This document shows positions 8,501 through 17,527 of a stretch of 64,000 nucleotides of DNA, in pieces. Source of the DNA: Candidatus Zixiibacteriota bacterium (GTDB taxonomy: Bacteria; Zixibacteria; MSB-5A5; JAABVY01). Position 1 is the stretch's first letter. Each line of letters starts with the position of its first letter. A program made the translations under genes and the position numbers. Where the stretch lies: NCBI GenBank assembly GCA_011056555.1, contig DSEQ01000010.1, positions 34,140 through 98,139 of the forward strand, written 5' to 3'. The notes beneath the pieces were generated by a model. It had not been told where the DNA came from. It searched no databases and saw only the letters and a program-made list of their open reading frames with translations.

Positions 8501-11026
8501 CAGGCTCAATTCCGCCGGCTCGCCCGGACGAGCGTATCCCTCGAATTCGGGGCGCATTCCTATATACCTCGGATATGGATTTATGGTAAATTTGGCATAG
8601 GAGTTGACCGCCCGTCCTCCCTGCTCCGAGACACTGGCCGAGGCCAGCGCTCTCAAGGCTGAGGGTGGACTCAGGTTTTCAGGTATACGATATCGATAAC
8701 TTTGGTAGCCCGAGTCATCAAGGATATCATCCCCGAGGCTTTCCGTTATACGCGAGAAAGCACGATCATTATCGGAGAAAGTATAGCTGGCAAAATCCTC
8801 CGGGGAGAAATCCTTGGCTTCTATCCTTATCCCGGCCGATACCCTGTGACCGGCGGCCGGCGCGCCGAAAAGAAATTGCCCGTCAACATCAATATTTACG
8901 AATTCCCCGGGACTGTATGAATCCCGTTCGGTTTCTACCGTAACTTTGATCCGGTCAGGCATGAATTCCTCGACCTGGAATTCCGCTCTTCCTATCTCCA
9001 GCTCCTCGCCGATATGCGCTCTGGCCGAATATATTCCGGTGCGGGAGAAGTCGGGCAGCAAAATATCTTTTTCAAGAAATGATGATCCGCCGGTTTTGAC
9101 CCTGAAGCTCTTGAATTCCCTGCCCGAGGGATCATTTATTGTGATAATATACGGGAATTCATCGGGCAGCCGGCCTTCAGATTCGCGCACTATCGAGGCC
9201 AGGTGAACCGTATCTCCCGGCCTGTATATTCCTCTGTCGGTGTATATATAGGCTTCGTAGCCCGAAGTTATGTGCGGGCGGCCTTTGACATCAAAGTCGC
9301 TGATCGGAAGCAGAGCGTCATCGAATTTCAGGAATGATAAATCTCCGTCGGCCACGACGGTAATCAGGAAAGGATCGAATCCTGCGATTTTTTCAGCGAT
9401 ATTTTCAAATATACAGATCCCCCGGGAATCCGTCTTGCCCTGTACCAAAAGCTGGTTATTCCTGCTCCACAGGGTTATCTCGGCCTTCTTTACCGGGGAG
9501 ACATCCTGCAGTGAATTGACCCAGACCATCAGATAATCATCAGACATGCGCGCCATTATTCCCATTTCTGTCAGCATCACCAGGCGCGAATCGCTATCCC
9601 AGCGGCGTTCCTTATTTCGGGCGGAAATCTTGAATATGCCGAAGAGGGAATCGCCTATTACCGCACCCAGGTCAACTGTGGTGGTCAGGGCCTCATTTGT
9701 TTCACTTTCAAGATTCAGAATGGTATCGTAAAAAGTCCGGCCCAGTACCGCGGTATTGCTCCTGTAGCCATAACCAGCTGCACTGCCCGATGCCAGAGCG
9801 TACACGAGATTGTTGGCAAAATACTGCTCCACCTCGACAGCAAGTTCATCAATGTTAATGGTCTCGAGTTCCAGCAGATGCGATCCTTCTCTGGGAAGAT
9901 ATATGCCGCGCGAGAGAAATCTGACGGTCGGCGGGATATCCGGTATGATGACTTTTGAGGAGAATCTTTTCTCCAGAACGGAGCCGTCCCTCGAGGTCAA
10001 TCCTTCTGAAACTGTGACCTCATACGTTTCACCGGCTTTGAAGTTTCCATAAAGCGTTATGCTGTTGTAACGTACCTCGGCTGTAAAATCAATTTCGGGA
10101 TTGATGCTGATATATTGTTCCGGCTTCTCAACCGCGATCTGCGTGGAGAATGGAATCTGGATGGTGGGCTGAAGATCGGAATACCAGGCGCTAAGTTCCC
10201 TGACGAATAATCGTCTTTTTGCCTCGACATCTATTGTGGTAACATACTCGCTGCTCGGTACATTTCCGCAATTCGGGCAGTTCAGACCTTCTTCAATCCT
10301 GAGGCTGTAGCTTTGACGGCGCTCGCTAAGCTTCACCGGCTCGGTTACTATTTTGGCATAATTGTCCGCACCAGCATCCACGGGCTCACCCTCGGGATCC
10401 ATATCCACAGAGCCCAGCTTGAAATCAAGCCTCTGTTTCTCGGCATCACGCCTGCCCTCGATCGAGACTCTGGGCCTCAGTTCATCCGAATGGACTTCAT
10501 AATTGAACTCTATTACTATGCTGATCCTCACATCGCCCGGATATTCCGGGACAGTTGTCGTGTATGAGTGAACCGACAGGATACGCAAGGGCGGGGTGTT
10601 GACTTTGAAGCTCTCTTTTTCGTTGATCCGATTTCCGTACAGATACTCTTTGTCCGATTTTACCCTGATCTCATAACTGGTTGCGGGGAGCAACTGCTCA
10701 TCAGGATAAAATCTGAGAACATCATTATCGATCCAGCGCGCCAGTCCGGCGATCGCCGGTTCGATTTCAAGAGGCGGGTCAAGCACCGGAAGATTCAGGC
10801 TGTCATCCGGGACCATGTCACGCGAAAACTCGATCGTGAAATTTGTTCGAAGGTCGATCTCGCCCCGGGGATAGAAGTCGGTAACCTCTACATTCAGATC
10901 CGGTTCCGATTGCGGTTTGGACGAAAGGACATTGATCAGAAGCAGAAGGGCCAAAACCAATGCGGCCGCAAAAAATGATATACGCCTCCCATTGCGCGAT
11001 AACACGCAGCGATAAAGCTTTTTCAT
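5567..11026 (-). CDS. Bacterial alpha-2-macroglobulin (thioester protease trap)
   Basis: This 1819-residue periplasmic protein would trap attacking proteases, partnering PBP1C in envelope defence. It has MG-type beta domains, a bait-like middle, an A2M domain (LWSGIVRTDENGYASIKL) and a thioester motif CLEQ at C1368-Q1371, followed by an alpha-alpha toroid. The cysteine and glutamine of the thioester are both present. The N-terminus is a hydrophobic anchor (FFAAALVLALLLLINVLSS) without a lipobox cysteine, unlike E. coli YfhM, which is a lipoprotein. The start has GGGGAG 8 bases upstream. First gene of a two-gene operon with pbpC. Confidence 0.93.
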   Translation of the reverse strand: MKKLYRCVLSRNGRRISFFAAALVLALLLLINVLSSKPQSEPDLNVEVTDFYPRGEIDLRTNFTIEFSRDMVPDDSLNLPVLDPPLEIEPAIAGLARWIDNDVLRFYPDEQLLPATSYEIRVKSDKEYLYGNRINEKESFKVNTPPLRILSVHSYTTTVPEYPGDVRISIVIEFNYEVHSDELRPRVSIEGRRDAEKQRLDFKLGSVDMDPEGEPVDAGADNYAKIVTEPVKLSERRQSYSLRIEEGLNCPNCGNVPSSEYVTTIDVEAKRRLFVRELSAWYSDLQPTIQIPFSTQIAVEKPEQYISINPEIDFTAEVRYNSITLYGNFKAGETYEVTVSEGLTSRDGSVLEKRFSSKVIIPDIPPTVRFLSRGIYLPREGSHLLELETINIDELAVEVEQYFANNLVYALASGSAAGYGYRSNTAVLGRTFYDTILNLESETNEALTTTVDLGAVIGDSLFGIFKISARNKERRWDSDSRLVMLTEMGIMARMSDDYLMVWVNSLQDVSPVKKAEITLWSRNNQLLVQGKTDSRGICIFENIAEKIAGFDPFLITVVADGDLSFLKFDDALLPISDFDVKGRPHITSGYEAYIYTDRGIYRPGDTVHLASIVRESEGRLPDEFPYIITINDPSGREFKSFRVKTGGSSFLEKDILLPDFSRTGIYSARAHIGEELEIGRAEFQVEEFMPDRIKVTVETERDSYSPGEFVNIDVDGQFLFGAPAAGHRVSAGIRIEAKDFSPEDFASYTFSDNDRAFSRITESLGDDILDDSGYQSYRYRIPENLSPPSALRALASASVSEQGGRAVNSYAKFTINPYPRYIGMRPEFEGYARPGEPAELSLVALKSDKTKISIDSLRVDFYRVIYHSILRKDRNGNYRYVSESSLNLIDSAYVTLDADGGSISFVPPEYGKYMVRAADQDGGHRTSYSFYASGWGYAPWSMDNPDRIEIDLDRESYNEKEKAKLQIRSPFGGKLLLTVEKTEVLDLITYEMDGNTAEITIPVKKDYFPNAYITATVIRPADQIEKTTPARAFGVVPIMLKTEERKLPLKINVPDEIQPRSRLSVDINVGSPGVTELTVSAVDAGIVQLTDARAPDPLEFFYGKRKLHLMPYDIYSFIYPEVEKAQSHLSPAGDRGLMEFADRRHLMPVQARRVKPVSLWSGIVRTDENGYASIKLDIPQFNGQLILDAAGVQGDRFGSTSANVTVRDKIILQEAFPRFVAPNDVVEGLVTVYNRTGEMADIKVELSYEGPVEMLSPAAQTIRVPHDSESRAVFRFKAGIKPGKIEFAITAGDGEASTKIEFELPNRPGQPIKTENGSGAVTEDNPAEFSLPDRWFENTERYVIQTSSLTAVAFTDNINFLVRYPYGCLEQTTSRLFPLLYYDELVRFVQPELMGSGGANYFIQEGIIKLTGMIRDDGSFNFWPEGEYYNSWASVYASHFLIEARRKGFYIDEDIYALIIGNLNDHVYGRKTEAISAPERIYAAYVLAQADRLDRKGINYLKSLQVSELPPYSRFQLAGALGAAGDRESAFGILPTDIQPRIFEPETGGNFSSGVRSNAILLDVLTQIDPENPSAAVLANSLMEAAEAGRWYTTQENAFALMALGKYFGGREKPDFTGAVQVDGQSYRITTEDFKKILTDLDGNNVSISISGEGSCYYYWQSSGVPLDYAPEEYTRGIKITRRYLDGDGAEIDLQDVSLGDQLICHIRAETENDLLENVVINDMLPAGLEIENPRLKTTPNLSWLPEKSSQVTYSDIRDDRMLLFTNLKSEKPFEYYYSLRAVSAGEFSIPPSAAECMYNPVISGAGSSGTLIVRGSSR

Positions 11027-11040
11027 GGAATGCTCCCCAT

Positions 11041-11478
11041 ATTTAATGATTTGCGGGAGAAGGTCCCCTTGATAAGCAGGTCATTTATATTATACAAGAT
11101 TTAAGACTCCCGTGTTCGAAGAATATAAACTAAACCGCCCCAATTGTAAATTCAAGAGTTAAAAAAGGAAGGCTGGACATTTTTAGACCGGAATAAGGAT
11201 CTGTCTTAGTGCAGATTCGGCCGGAAACCGGGTTGTACAGTCATAAGTGCCTTTCCGACATGGAAGTAAGTTTTGCGACCTGATGTTTTGATGCAATTTG
11301 AAATTCCTAAACCCTTAAACATGAAAAGAAAAATACAGCATACGCGGCTTTAATCACTGATATTTGATAAAAATTGTCCTATATCGAAACTTCTTTGACG
11401 AAATGCCGTTTTAAACAACAAATGACGATGAAATTAGTCTTATTTATATTAACCAGTAACATTTAAAGGAGAGTTGAA
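11041..11478. other. Intergenic region between divergent genes
   Basis: About 440 AT-rich bases separate the alpha-2-macroglobulin start from the lipoprotein start. It must hold promoters for both. A TATATT at about 11449-11454 could be a -10 box for the rightward gene but I see no good -35. No ORF or strong hairpin was found. Confidence 0.3.
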
Positions 11479-12654
11479 ATGGGAATCATGAATTTGAAAC
11501 TTGCAGGCTTGATTGTAGTAGCTTTAGCGGCTTTGATCGTGATCGGATGTTCATCCGAGAATCCGACCGCCCCCGGCCGGAGCGTTCTGAAATCGAGCAG
11601 CCTTGAGGATCCCTCTGATTCAAGGTTTAACGTTCCCGAAGACAAATACGAGTTTGTTTATTCCGGGCGTATTTCAACAATTGACAGGGCCAATCGTTCT
11701 TTTGAGTTCGATGACAAGGCAGGTTTGACCATTCTGGTTGACCGGGATGCCAAAATTTATGCCTTACCGGATTATGTGGAAATCCCGTTTGAATCCAGGA
11801 GCGCGGATTCGGAGATATCAAGTGGTCCCGCTGAATTGGAGCCCGGGGCAACCGCCACGGTCTATGGCGAGTTCAAAGGGGATGAGGCTGTTATCGCTCA
11901 TATAGTCCTGGTGGAAGCGGCCCGGAGCGCTGATGAACTTATAACCAATGATTTTGAAGTCGGTGATCCCAATGACGACAGGGAGTATGAGGTGGTTTTC
12001 ACGGACAGGCTCGCTTCTGTTGATTTCAGGAGCCGCAGTATTGTTTTAGCCGATAGAGTGAATCTGCAGGTTTATGTTGAGCGTGACGCTCCGGTTGTAT
12101 ATATGCCCAGCCGGGTAGTCTATTCCTTCGAGCCGCAGGGATCGGAAGATGACCGTTCATCCGATCAAAGCGGTATTTTCGAGGAAGGCGCCCAGGTCAG
12201 CCTCTATGGTTTCTTCAAGAGTGATGAGCTTTTTATAGCCCAGAGGGTTGATGTCTGGGAAGCCTACTCTAATGAGGAATTAATTGCCAACAGCATCATT
12301 ATATCCGACCCTTCGGATATTGATCGTAATTATGAATTTCAGTTTGAGGGGCGAGTCTCTGCCGTAGATTACGAGCAGCGCAACTTCGAGCTGGCCGAGA
12401 AGGAAGGTCTGCTTTTCAGGGTCGTTAGAGATGCCAGAATAATCAGCATTCCTGACGGCGAAGAGCTGGAATTTGCAGCCAGTACGGGGAGATCCTCTTC
12501 CGACAGAAATGTCGGCAGCGCAATCGAGGAAGGCTCAAAAGTGGTCGCCTATGGAACTTTTAAAGATGATGAAAACTTCATAGTTGAACTGCTGGAAGTT
12601 TATAATAGCTCCATGGTCGGAGATCCCGTTATTGTTGACAATAACAGCAGATAA
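11479..12654 (+). CDS. Lipoprotein with three tandem ~110-residue repeats (DUF5666-like)
   Basis: The N-terminus is a signal peptide with lipobox VIGC. The rest is three tandem repeats of about 110 residues starting near 55, 165 and 278. Each opens with a pattern like YEFVYSGRISTIDRANRSFEF, continues with V-RDA-I-- and an acidic loop, and ends with G--V--YG-FK-DE--IA--V. This resembles the DUF5666-type beta-barrel repeat, a tentative match. Repeats differ clearly, so the duplication is old. The protein is acidic and has no catalytic motif; its role is unknown. AAAGGAG lies 7-8 bases before the ATG. It is alone, followed by a strong terminator. Confidence 0.8.
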   Translation: MGIMNLKLAGLIVVALAALIVIGCSSENPTAPGRSVLKSSSLEDPSDSRFNVPEDKYEFVYSGRISTIDRANRSFEFDDKAGLTILVDRDAKIYALPDYVEIPFESRSADSEISSGPAELEPGATATVYGEFKGDEAVIAHIVLVEAARSADELITNDFEVGDPNDDREYEVVFTDRLASVDFRSRSIVLADRVNLQVYVERDAPVVYMPSRVVYSFEPQGSEDDRSSDQSGIFEEGAQVSLYGFFKSDELFIAQRVDVWEAYSNEELIANSIIISDPSDIDRNYEFQFEGRVSAVDYEQRNFELAEKEGLLFRVVRDARIISIPDGEELEFAASTGRSSSDRNVGSAIEEGSKVVAYGTFKDDENFIVELLEVYNSSMVGDPVIVDNNSR

Positions 12655-12681
12655 TTAACCGATTCGAGACACTTCCCTGAT

Positions 12682-12717
12682 AAGGGCGGGGTGTAAAACC
12701 CTGCCCTTTATTTTTGT
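12682..12717 (+). terminator. Intrinsic terminator of the three-repeat lipoprotein gene
   Basis: Stem AAGGGCGGGG (12682-12691) pairs with CCCTGCCCTT (12699-12708, one G-U pair) around a 7-base loop. It is followed by TATTTTTGTT. Confidence 0.85.
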
Positions 12718-12874
12718 TCTGCCCCCTGCCCTGGATAAATATAAAAGCAATGCTGTTATTCCTGCACAGAATTGAGGATGAGCCTGCTTTTGGGGAACCG
12801 CTCACCACCAATGATGTTATACACATCGATATTGGACTGAAATTGTACTGTATATCACAGATTTGGTCAAATTT

Positions 12875-15016
12875 ATGAAATTTGCTTCGCTTAAACTTAT
12901 CGTCCATCTGGTTGTCGCCTCGTTGATAATACTCGGTCAGCCGGTTTTGAAATCGGAGCCGATCAGGGTCGGCCATCTCCAGGGGGAACTTGTTTCCGAA
13001 GTCGAATCGATTAAACCTGGTGAGCCGTTCTGGGTTGCCCTGCATCTCATTATGGATGAGCACTGGCATGTTTACTGGCAAAATCCTGGAGATGCAGGAC
13101 TTCCACCCCGAATCGAATGGGTGCTTCCGGCAGGCTTTAGAGCCGGAGAAATCCAGTGGCCCTATCCCGAGCGCTTTGATGTTCCGCCCCTGACCAGTTT
13201 CGGCTATTATGGCGACCTCCTCCTCCCGGTGCAGATTACACCTCCGAACAACATCCGGGAGGGCGACATCATCGAGCTAACCGCCAATGCCGAATGGCTG
13301 ATATGCAAGGAAATATGTATTCCCGGCAAAGGAACCTTTAATCTCAAACTGCCCGTCTCATCCGAATCTCCGAAGATCGACGAGTTTTGGGCCGGGGAAT
13401 TTAATCAGGTTCGCAGCAGGCTGCCCTTGAAATCGTCGGGATGGGATGTCAGCGCTTACATCAGTGACGAGTACATAACATTGGATTTAGATCGGCCGGA
13501 ATGGTTTGACGGAGAAATCAGTTCGGCTGTTTTTTTTCCATACCAGAAAGGGTTAATAGATAACGCCTTTTCCCAGAAGCTTGAAAAAACGAATTTTGGC
13601 TATCGACTTGTAGTTGAAAGGTCCGGCCAGCAGATAGAGCTGCCGGATAGTATATCCGGTGTTGTTGTTTCCGAATCAGGCTGGCGGGGAGAGAACTCGG
13701 AAAAAGCTATCCAATTTATATCAAACCTTGATAATGAACCACCGGCAGCAGCGCAGGCTGCCGGTATAGATAATATTGGAATATTGAAAGCGCTTATATT
13801 TGCTTTCCTGGGCGGAATAATCCTGAATCTGATGCCATGCGTGCTTCCGGTGCTGTCTCTGAAAGTCCTGGGCTTCGTCAGGCAGGCCGGCGAAAGCAGG
13901 AGAATTGCCTTCATGCATGGCATGACCTTCACCTCGGGAGTCCTGACATCTTTCTGGGTTCTTGCGGGCGTGCTGATCTTGCTTCGAGCCGGAGGGGAGC
14001 AGCTGGGATGGGGATTTCAGCTGCAATCACCCGGTTTCTTAGTTGTGCTCTCATCGTTTATGTTCCTGTTCGGCCTGAATCTTCTGGGGGTTTTCGAAAT
14101 AGGAACGTCGCTGACCGCTGTCGGCGGAAAGAGTGCGGCCTCAGGGGGCTGGTCGGGCTCATTTCTAAACGGGATCACCGCTACAATCGTAGCCACGCCC
14201 TGCACCGCCCCATTTATGGGCTCCGCCCTGGGATTTTCATTGACCCAGTCGATCCCGGTTTCATTTATGATTTTCACCTCACTGGGGTTCGGAATGGCCG
14301 CGCCCTATATTGTACTGTCAGCATTTCCCGGGCTCCTGAAATTTTTACCCAAACCGGGTAGATGGATGGAATCGCTCAAGCAATTTATGGGATTTCTGCT
14401 GCTGGCGACCGTAATCTGGCTATCCTGGGTGCTCGGCGTTCAGGCCGGAATAAATGCCGTTGCCGTACTCATGATAGCGCTCCTCTTGCTGGGAGTGGGG
14501 GCATGGATTCTGGGACGCTGGGGCAAGCTGGGAGCGGCCTTCAGGGTCAGGGCAGTTGCCTATGTCCTGACTGCGCTGTTTATCCTTGGCGGCCTCAGCC
14601 TTGGATTGATGGGCATCAATCTTACTGCCGCACCCAACAGCTTTGAATCTCAATCCGACGGCCTGATTACATGGGAAAAATTTTCGACTGAAAGGCTGGA
14701 TAATCTCATGACCGAGGGGAAGCCGGTATTTATCGACTTTACCGCCGCCTGGTGCCTGAGCTGTCAGGTCAATGAAAGAGTGGCCTTTGGATCAGAGAAG
14801 GTGCAGGAGCAGTTTGCGGAAAAAGGTATAATAGCGCTCAAAGCCGATTGGACCTCGCGTGACGACGAAATAACACGCGCCCTGGCAAAGTATGGCCGCA
14901 ATAGTGTGCCCCTTTATGTGCTCTACGACAGAAATTCAGATGATCCCGAGATACTGCCAGAGATAATTACTCCACGGATCGTACTCGGCGCTCTTGAGAA
15001 GATAGACGCTGATTAG
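12875..15016 (+). CDS. dsbD: DsbD/ScsB-type thiol:disulfide interchange protein
   Basis: This inner-membrane protein passes reducing power from cytoplasmic thioredoxin to periplasmic thiol proteins. The periplasmic N-terminal half is a DsbC-corrector-like domain (HWHVYWQNPGDAG; cysteines in WLICKEICIPG). The eight-helix core has the paired cysteines C322 (LMPCVLPVLS) and C443 (ATPCTAPF). The C-terminal thioredoxin domain has WCLSC (C627, C630). All electron-relay cysteines are present. The ATG at 12875 gives a normal signal peptide; a TTG at 12863 is in frame but unlikely. The thioredoxin-fold lipoprotein gene 45 bases downstream is probably its client, in one operon. Confidence 0.92.
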   Translation: MKFASLKLIVHLVVASLIILGQPVLKSEPIRVGHLQGELVSEVESIKPGEPFWVALHLIMDEHWHVYWQNPGDAGLPPRIEWVLPAGFRAGEIQWPYPERFDVPPLTSFGYYGDLLLPVQITPPNNIREGDIIELTANAEWLICKEICIPGKGTFNLKLPVSSESPKIDEFWAGEFNQVRSRLPLKSSGWDVSAYISDEYITLDLDRPEWFDGEISSAVFFPYQKGLIDNAFSQKLEKTNFGYRLVVERSGQQIELPDSISGVVVSESGWRGENSEKAIQFISNLDNEPPAAAQAAGIDNIGILKALIFAFLGGIILNLMPCVLPVLSLKVLGFVRQAGESRRIAFMHGMTFTSGVLTSFWVLAGVLILLRAGGEQLGWGFQLQSPGFLVVLSSFMFLFGLNLLGVFEIGTSLTAVGGKSAASGGWSGSFLNGITATIVATPCTAPFMGSALGFSLTQSIPVSFMIFTSLGFGMAAPYIVLSAFPGLLKFLPKPGRWMESLKQFMGFLLLATVIWLSWVLGVQAGINAVAVLMIALLLLGVGAWILGRWGKLGAAFRVRAVAYVLTALFILGGLSLGLMGINLTAAPNSFESQSDGLITWEKFSTERLDNLMTEGKPVFIDFTAAWCLSCQVNERVAFGSEKVQEQFAEKGIIALKADWTSRDDEITRALAKYGRNSVPLYVLYDRNSDDPEILPEIITPRIVLGALEKIDAD

Positions 15017-15061
15017 AAATAATTATACTCAATATATTGCAGGTGGAAAGGAGAAAACTTG

Positions 15062-15745
15062 ATGAAATCATATCTCGTAATAGTCTTAGCCGTGACCCTT
15101 CTGGCTTTCGGTCTGGCATGTTCCTCCGACACAGAGGAGGCTCGTACTGATGAGGCCGGCGTTGAAATGGCCGCCGAGAAAAAGCCGGTGGTGGAGGAGC
15201 GCACTGCAAAAGTAGGGGAGATGGCTCCCAATTTTGTATTGACCGACACCGAGGGTAAAAAGTACGCTCTTGAAAATTTCGAGGGCAAGTACGTAATCCT
15301 GGAATGGATCAACTTCGACTGCCCCTTTGTGCAGAAGCATTATAAGTCCGGCAATATGCAGGAACTCCAAGAGACCTATAAGGCCGAGGGAGCTGTATGG
15401 CTGACGATATGTTCCTCGGCCCCCGGCAAGCAGGGTCATTTTGAAGGCGAAGCATTAAAGAACAGGATGGAGAAAGAAAAATGGAATGGAACCGCTTATC
15501 TCATAGACGAAAGCGGTAAGGTTGGAAAGATTTACCAGGCCAAGACCACTCCACATATGTATATCATCAATCCAGAGGGGATGCTGATTTATGCCGGGGC
15601 CATCGACGACAAGCCTTCGACCAATGTTGACGATATCCCTGAATCTAACAACTATGTCAAACAGGCCATGTCGGCTTCTATGGCCGGCGAGGAAGTGCCG
15701 GTTAAGACGACCGTAGCTTATGGCTGCTCTGTAAAATATCAATAA
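15062..15745 (+). CDS. Thioredoxin-fold (AhpC/TSA, PRX-like) lipoprotein
   Basis: A lipobox (FGLAC) suggests lipid anchoring. Then comes a variable acidic spacer and a redoxin domain (GEMAPNFVLTDTEGK) with a single active-site cysteine, C87, in FDCPFVQKHY. The position equals the peroxidatic cysteine of the PRX_like1 group, which lacks CXXC. TTPHMYIINPEG is the cis-proline loop. A further cysteine near the C-terminus (YGCSVKY) could be the resolving residue. It probably reduces peroxide or a disulfide in the periplasm with electrons from the upstream DsbD. AAAGGAG lies 8 bases before the ATG at 15062. Confidence 0.85.
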   Translation: MKSYLVIVLAVTLLAFGLACSSDTEEARTDEAGVEMAAEKKPVVEERTAKVGEMAPNFVLTDTEGKKYALENFEGKYVILEWINFDCPFVQKHYKSGNMQELQETYKAEGAVWLTICSSAPGKQGHFEGEALKNRMEKEKWNGTAYLIDESGKVGKIYQAKTTPHMYIINPEGMLIYAGAIDDKPSTNVDDIPESNNYVKQAMSASMAGEEVPVKTTVAYGCSVKYQ

Positions 15746-15835
15746 ATTGGTGTTGAAATAAAAAAAGTCCGTTGGAATCCTGAAATGTGGCCTTTGATCT
15801 TGTAATCACGAAAGCTGTATATTATTCTCAGAGCC

Positions 15836-16342
15836 ATGAAAAGGATTCTGGTGATCGGAAGCCCTGGCGCAGGAAAATCTATATTCGCGGCCCGGCTCGG
15901 GAAGGTACTTGATCTGCCTGTAATTCATCTCGATAGAGAATTCTGGCAGCCGGGATGGGTCGAGACTCCGAGCGATATATGGCGCCAGCGCGTCTGTAAA
16001 CTGGTCGAGCCCGACAGCTGGATTATAGACGGTACTTATGACCGTACATTGGACATAAGGCTCCAGCGGGCGGACACTGTATTTTTCCTGGATTATCCGC
16101 GTTATCTCTGTCTCTGGCGAATTATAAAGCGTGTCATCACATCGTTCGGGCGGGTGCGTTTTGATATGGCCGCGGGATGTCGTGAGAAGCTGGATATGAG
16201 TTTCATCAGATGGACCTGGAATTATCGCCGCGACCATTATCCCAGAATACATGACTGCCTGAGAGAAAAATTTTCCAACGGCAACCTGGTCGTTTTGAAA
16301 AATCCATTGAGGTCGAGGCGGTTTATGGATGAACTGAGATAA
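15836..16342 (+). CDS. P-loop kinase-like protein (FlaR/adenylate-kinase-like)
   Basis: The 168-residue cytoplasmic product starts with a Walker A loop (VIGSPGAGKSIFAARL) and continues with IHLDREFWQPGW and WIIDGTYDRTLDIRLQRADTVFFLDYPR. This is the pattern of small nucleotide-kinase-like proteins often named 'DNA topology modulation protein FlaR' or AAA family. The substrate is not known for the family. No ribosome site is evident. It stands alone, convergent with the orphan gene at 16478. Confidence 0.8.
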   Translation: MKRILVIGSPGAGKSIFAARLGKVLDLPVIHLDREFWQPGWVETPSDIWRQRVCKLVEPDSWIIDGTYDRTLDIRLQRADTVFFLDYPRYLCLWRIIKRVITSFGRVRFDMAAGCREKLDMSFIRWTWNYRRDHYPRIHDCLREKFSNGNLVVLKNPLRSRRFMDELR

Positions 16343-16477
16343 ACAGGTCGGTCGTCAACATCAAATCTGAAAATCAGCCTATTTATCAGGAATGTCTATT
16401 TTGTGAAGTTGATGTCCTCTGCAATCAGCAGATGCGGTATAGCCGCTGTGAATTTTGTTCGGGTATTCACGAGTCGC

Positions 16478-16891
16478 TTAATCTTGAGAGGTGTAGCTCT
16501 CTACAGCGTTCAGCTCTATAAGGTTGACCCAGGGGCCCGACTCAAGGCAAAAGACCTTAAGCTGCTTCGTATTTTGATCGATTCTGGCCGCATAATAAGG
16601 ACGTTCATCATGATGAAGAGATTCAAAATCTCCCCTCTTCATACAACCGAGCCAATCCACGATCTTCTTGAAAATTACCCTGTCTGAATCGCATTCGCTG
16701 CATTGAGCGATTATTAGATTGTCATCCCCGATATATGTTATCAGAGAAGCAATATTATCTTCCTTCCGGTCATGATAAAAATATAGCTGCCCGGTAGGAT
16801 AATCATCGATTATAGTCATTGAGCAAAGGCAAACGTATTTCCACTTTCTGAAAAAGCGCAATGACAGTAATTCCTCATCAGATTGTAACAT
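16478..16891 (-). CDS. Orphan 137-residue protein, function unknown
   Basis: I recognise no family. The gene is judged real because a full AAGGAGG (16903..16897) lies 5 bases before the ATG. The protein is probably soluble and cytoplasmic: no signal peptide or membrane segment, mixed alpha/beta composition, five cysteines, including the pair in QCSECDSD. The N-terminal half has an ITYIGDDNLIIAQCSEC segment, the C-terminal half is charged. It might be a small sensor-like or zinc-binding protein, but that is a guess. Confidence 0.6.
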   Translation of the reverse strand: MLQSDEELLSLRFFRKWKYVCLCSMTIIDDYPTGQLYFYHDRKEDNIASLITYIGDDNLIIAQCSECDSDRVIFKKIVDWLGCMKRGDFESLHHDERPYYAARIDQNTKQLKVFCLESGPWVNLIELNAVESYTSQD

Positions 16892-16903
16892 GTTTTCCTC
16901 CTT

Positions 16904-17481
16904 AAATCTTAATTAACAGAAGACATCCATTAATTAATATCCAACGCCGCCCTTTTTGGAAGAATTCATTATGACGATGTATGGTTCAGTGTAAACTGCA
17001 CAATGCCCCTTGAATAGCCGTTTAAAATCGGGAAATTTAATACCAGGATAAACTTCTTAAGACCATGCATAACCCCCGCTAATTAAATTATAGAAGGCCT
17101 GTCAAAGTGGGCAGATAATATAAATATAAAATACTATTGCAAGACCGGATGTCAAGTCGTTCCTGAGAAAATTTTTGGACTGGTGGCCTGTTCATTATTT
17201 GAGCAGATTTATCAGGGTGTCCAGATCAGCAAAAAAATCCAACCCTCAGAATCAAGCTCATCGGCCTGTCCAGCCGCTTTATTTTATATTGCGGCTTATA
17301 GCTTTGTTTCCTGGTTAATATTTTTTTGACCAGTATCCGGATAAGTCTAAAAGCCCGATTTGTTCTATTGAATCAAATAATTGATTATACCGGAAGAATT
17401 TAAATCTCATCGATGCGGCCTCAGGGTTCCGGTTTTGCATCTCAGAGCTGACTTTAATGGGTAAAATCAGGCTAAAAAATG
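16904..17481. other. Long AT-rich intergenic stretch without a gene
   Basis: About 580 bases upstream of the promoter at 17482 hold no supportable ORF. A weak inverted repeat AGCCGC (17272-17277)/GCGGCT (17291-17296) is the only structure noted. A poor sigma-54-like match lies at 17424-17439 and is not called. Confidence 0.5.
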
Positions 17482-17511
17482 TTGACAAAAATCAAAATCA
17501 GTTTATATTAT
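17482..17511 (+). promoter_or_regulatory. Sigma-70-like promoter of the lipoprotein gene at 17684
   Basis: A consensus TTGACA (17482-17487) is followed after 16 bases by TATATT (17504-17509), or after 18 by TATTAT. The predicted leader is about 165 bases long. Confidence 0.65.
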
Positions 17512-17527
17512 TAACTGTCTCCAAGTC

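Noticed and set aside
17272..17296. Inverted repeat AGCCGC/GCGGCT as a terminator
   Set aside because: Six-base stem with a long loop and no T-run; no gene ends just before it.
17424..17439. Sigma-54-like sequence GGGTTCCGGTTTTGCA before the lipoprotein gene at 17684
   Set aside because: GG and GC spacing fits but the -24 block has three mismatches and a better sigma-70-like promoter follows.
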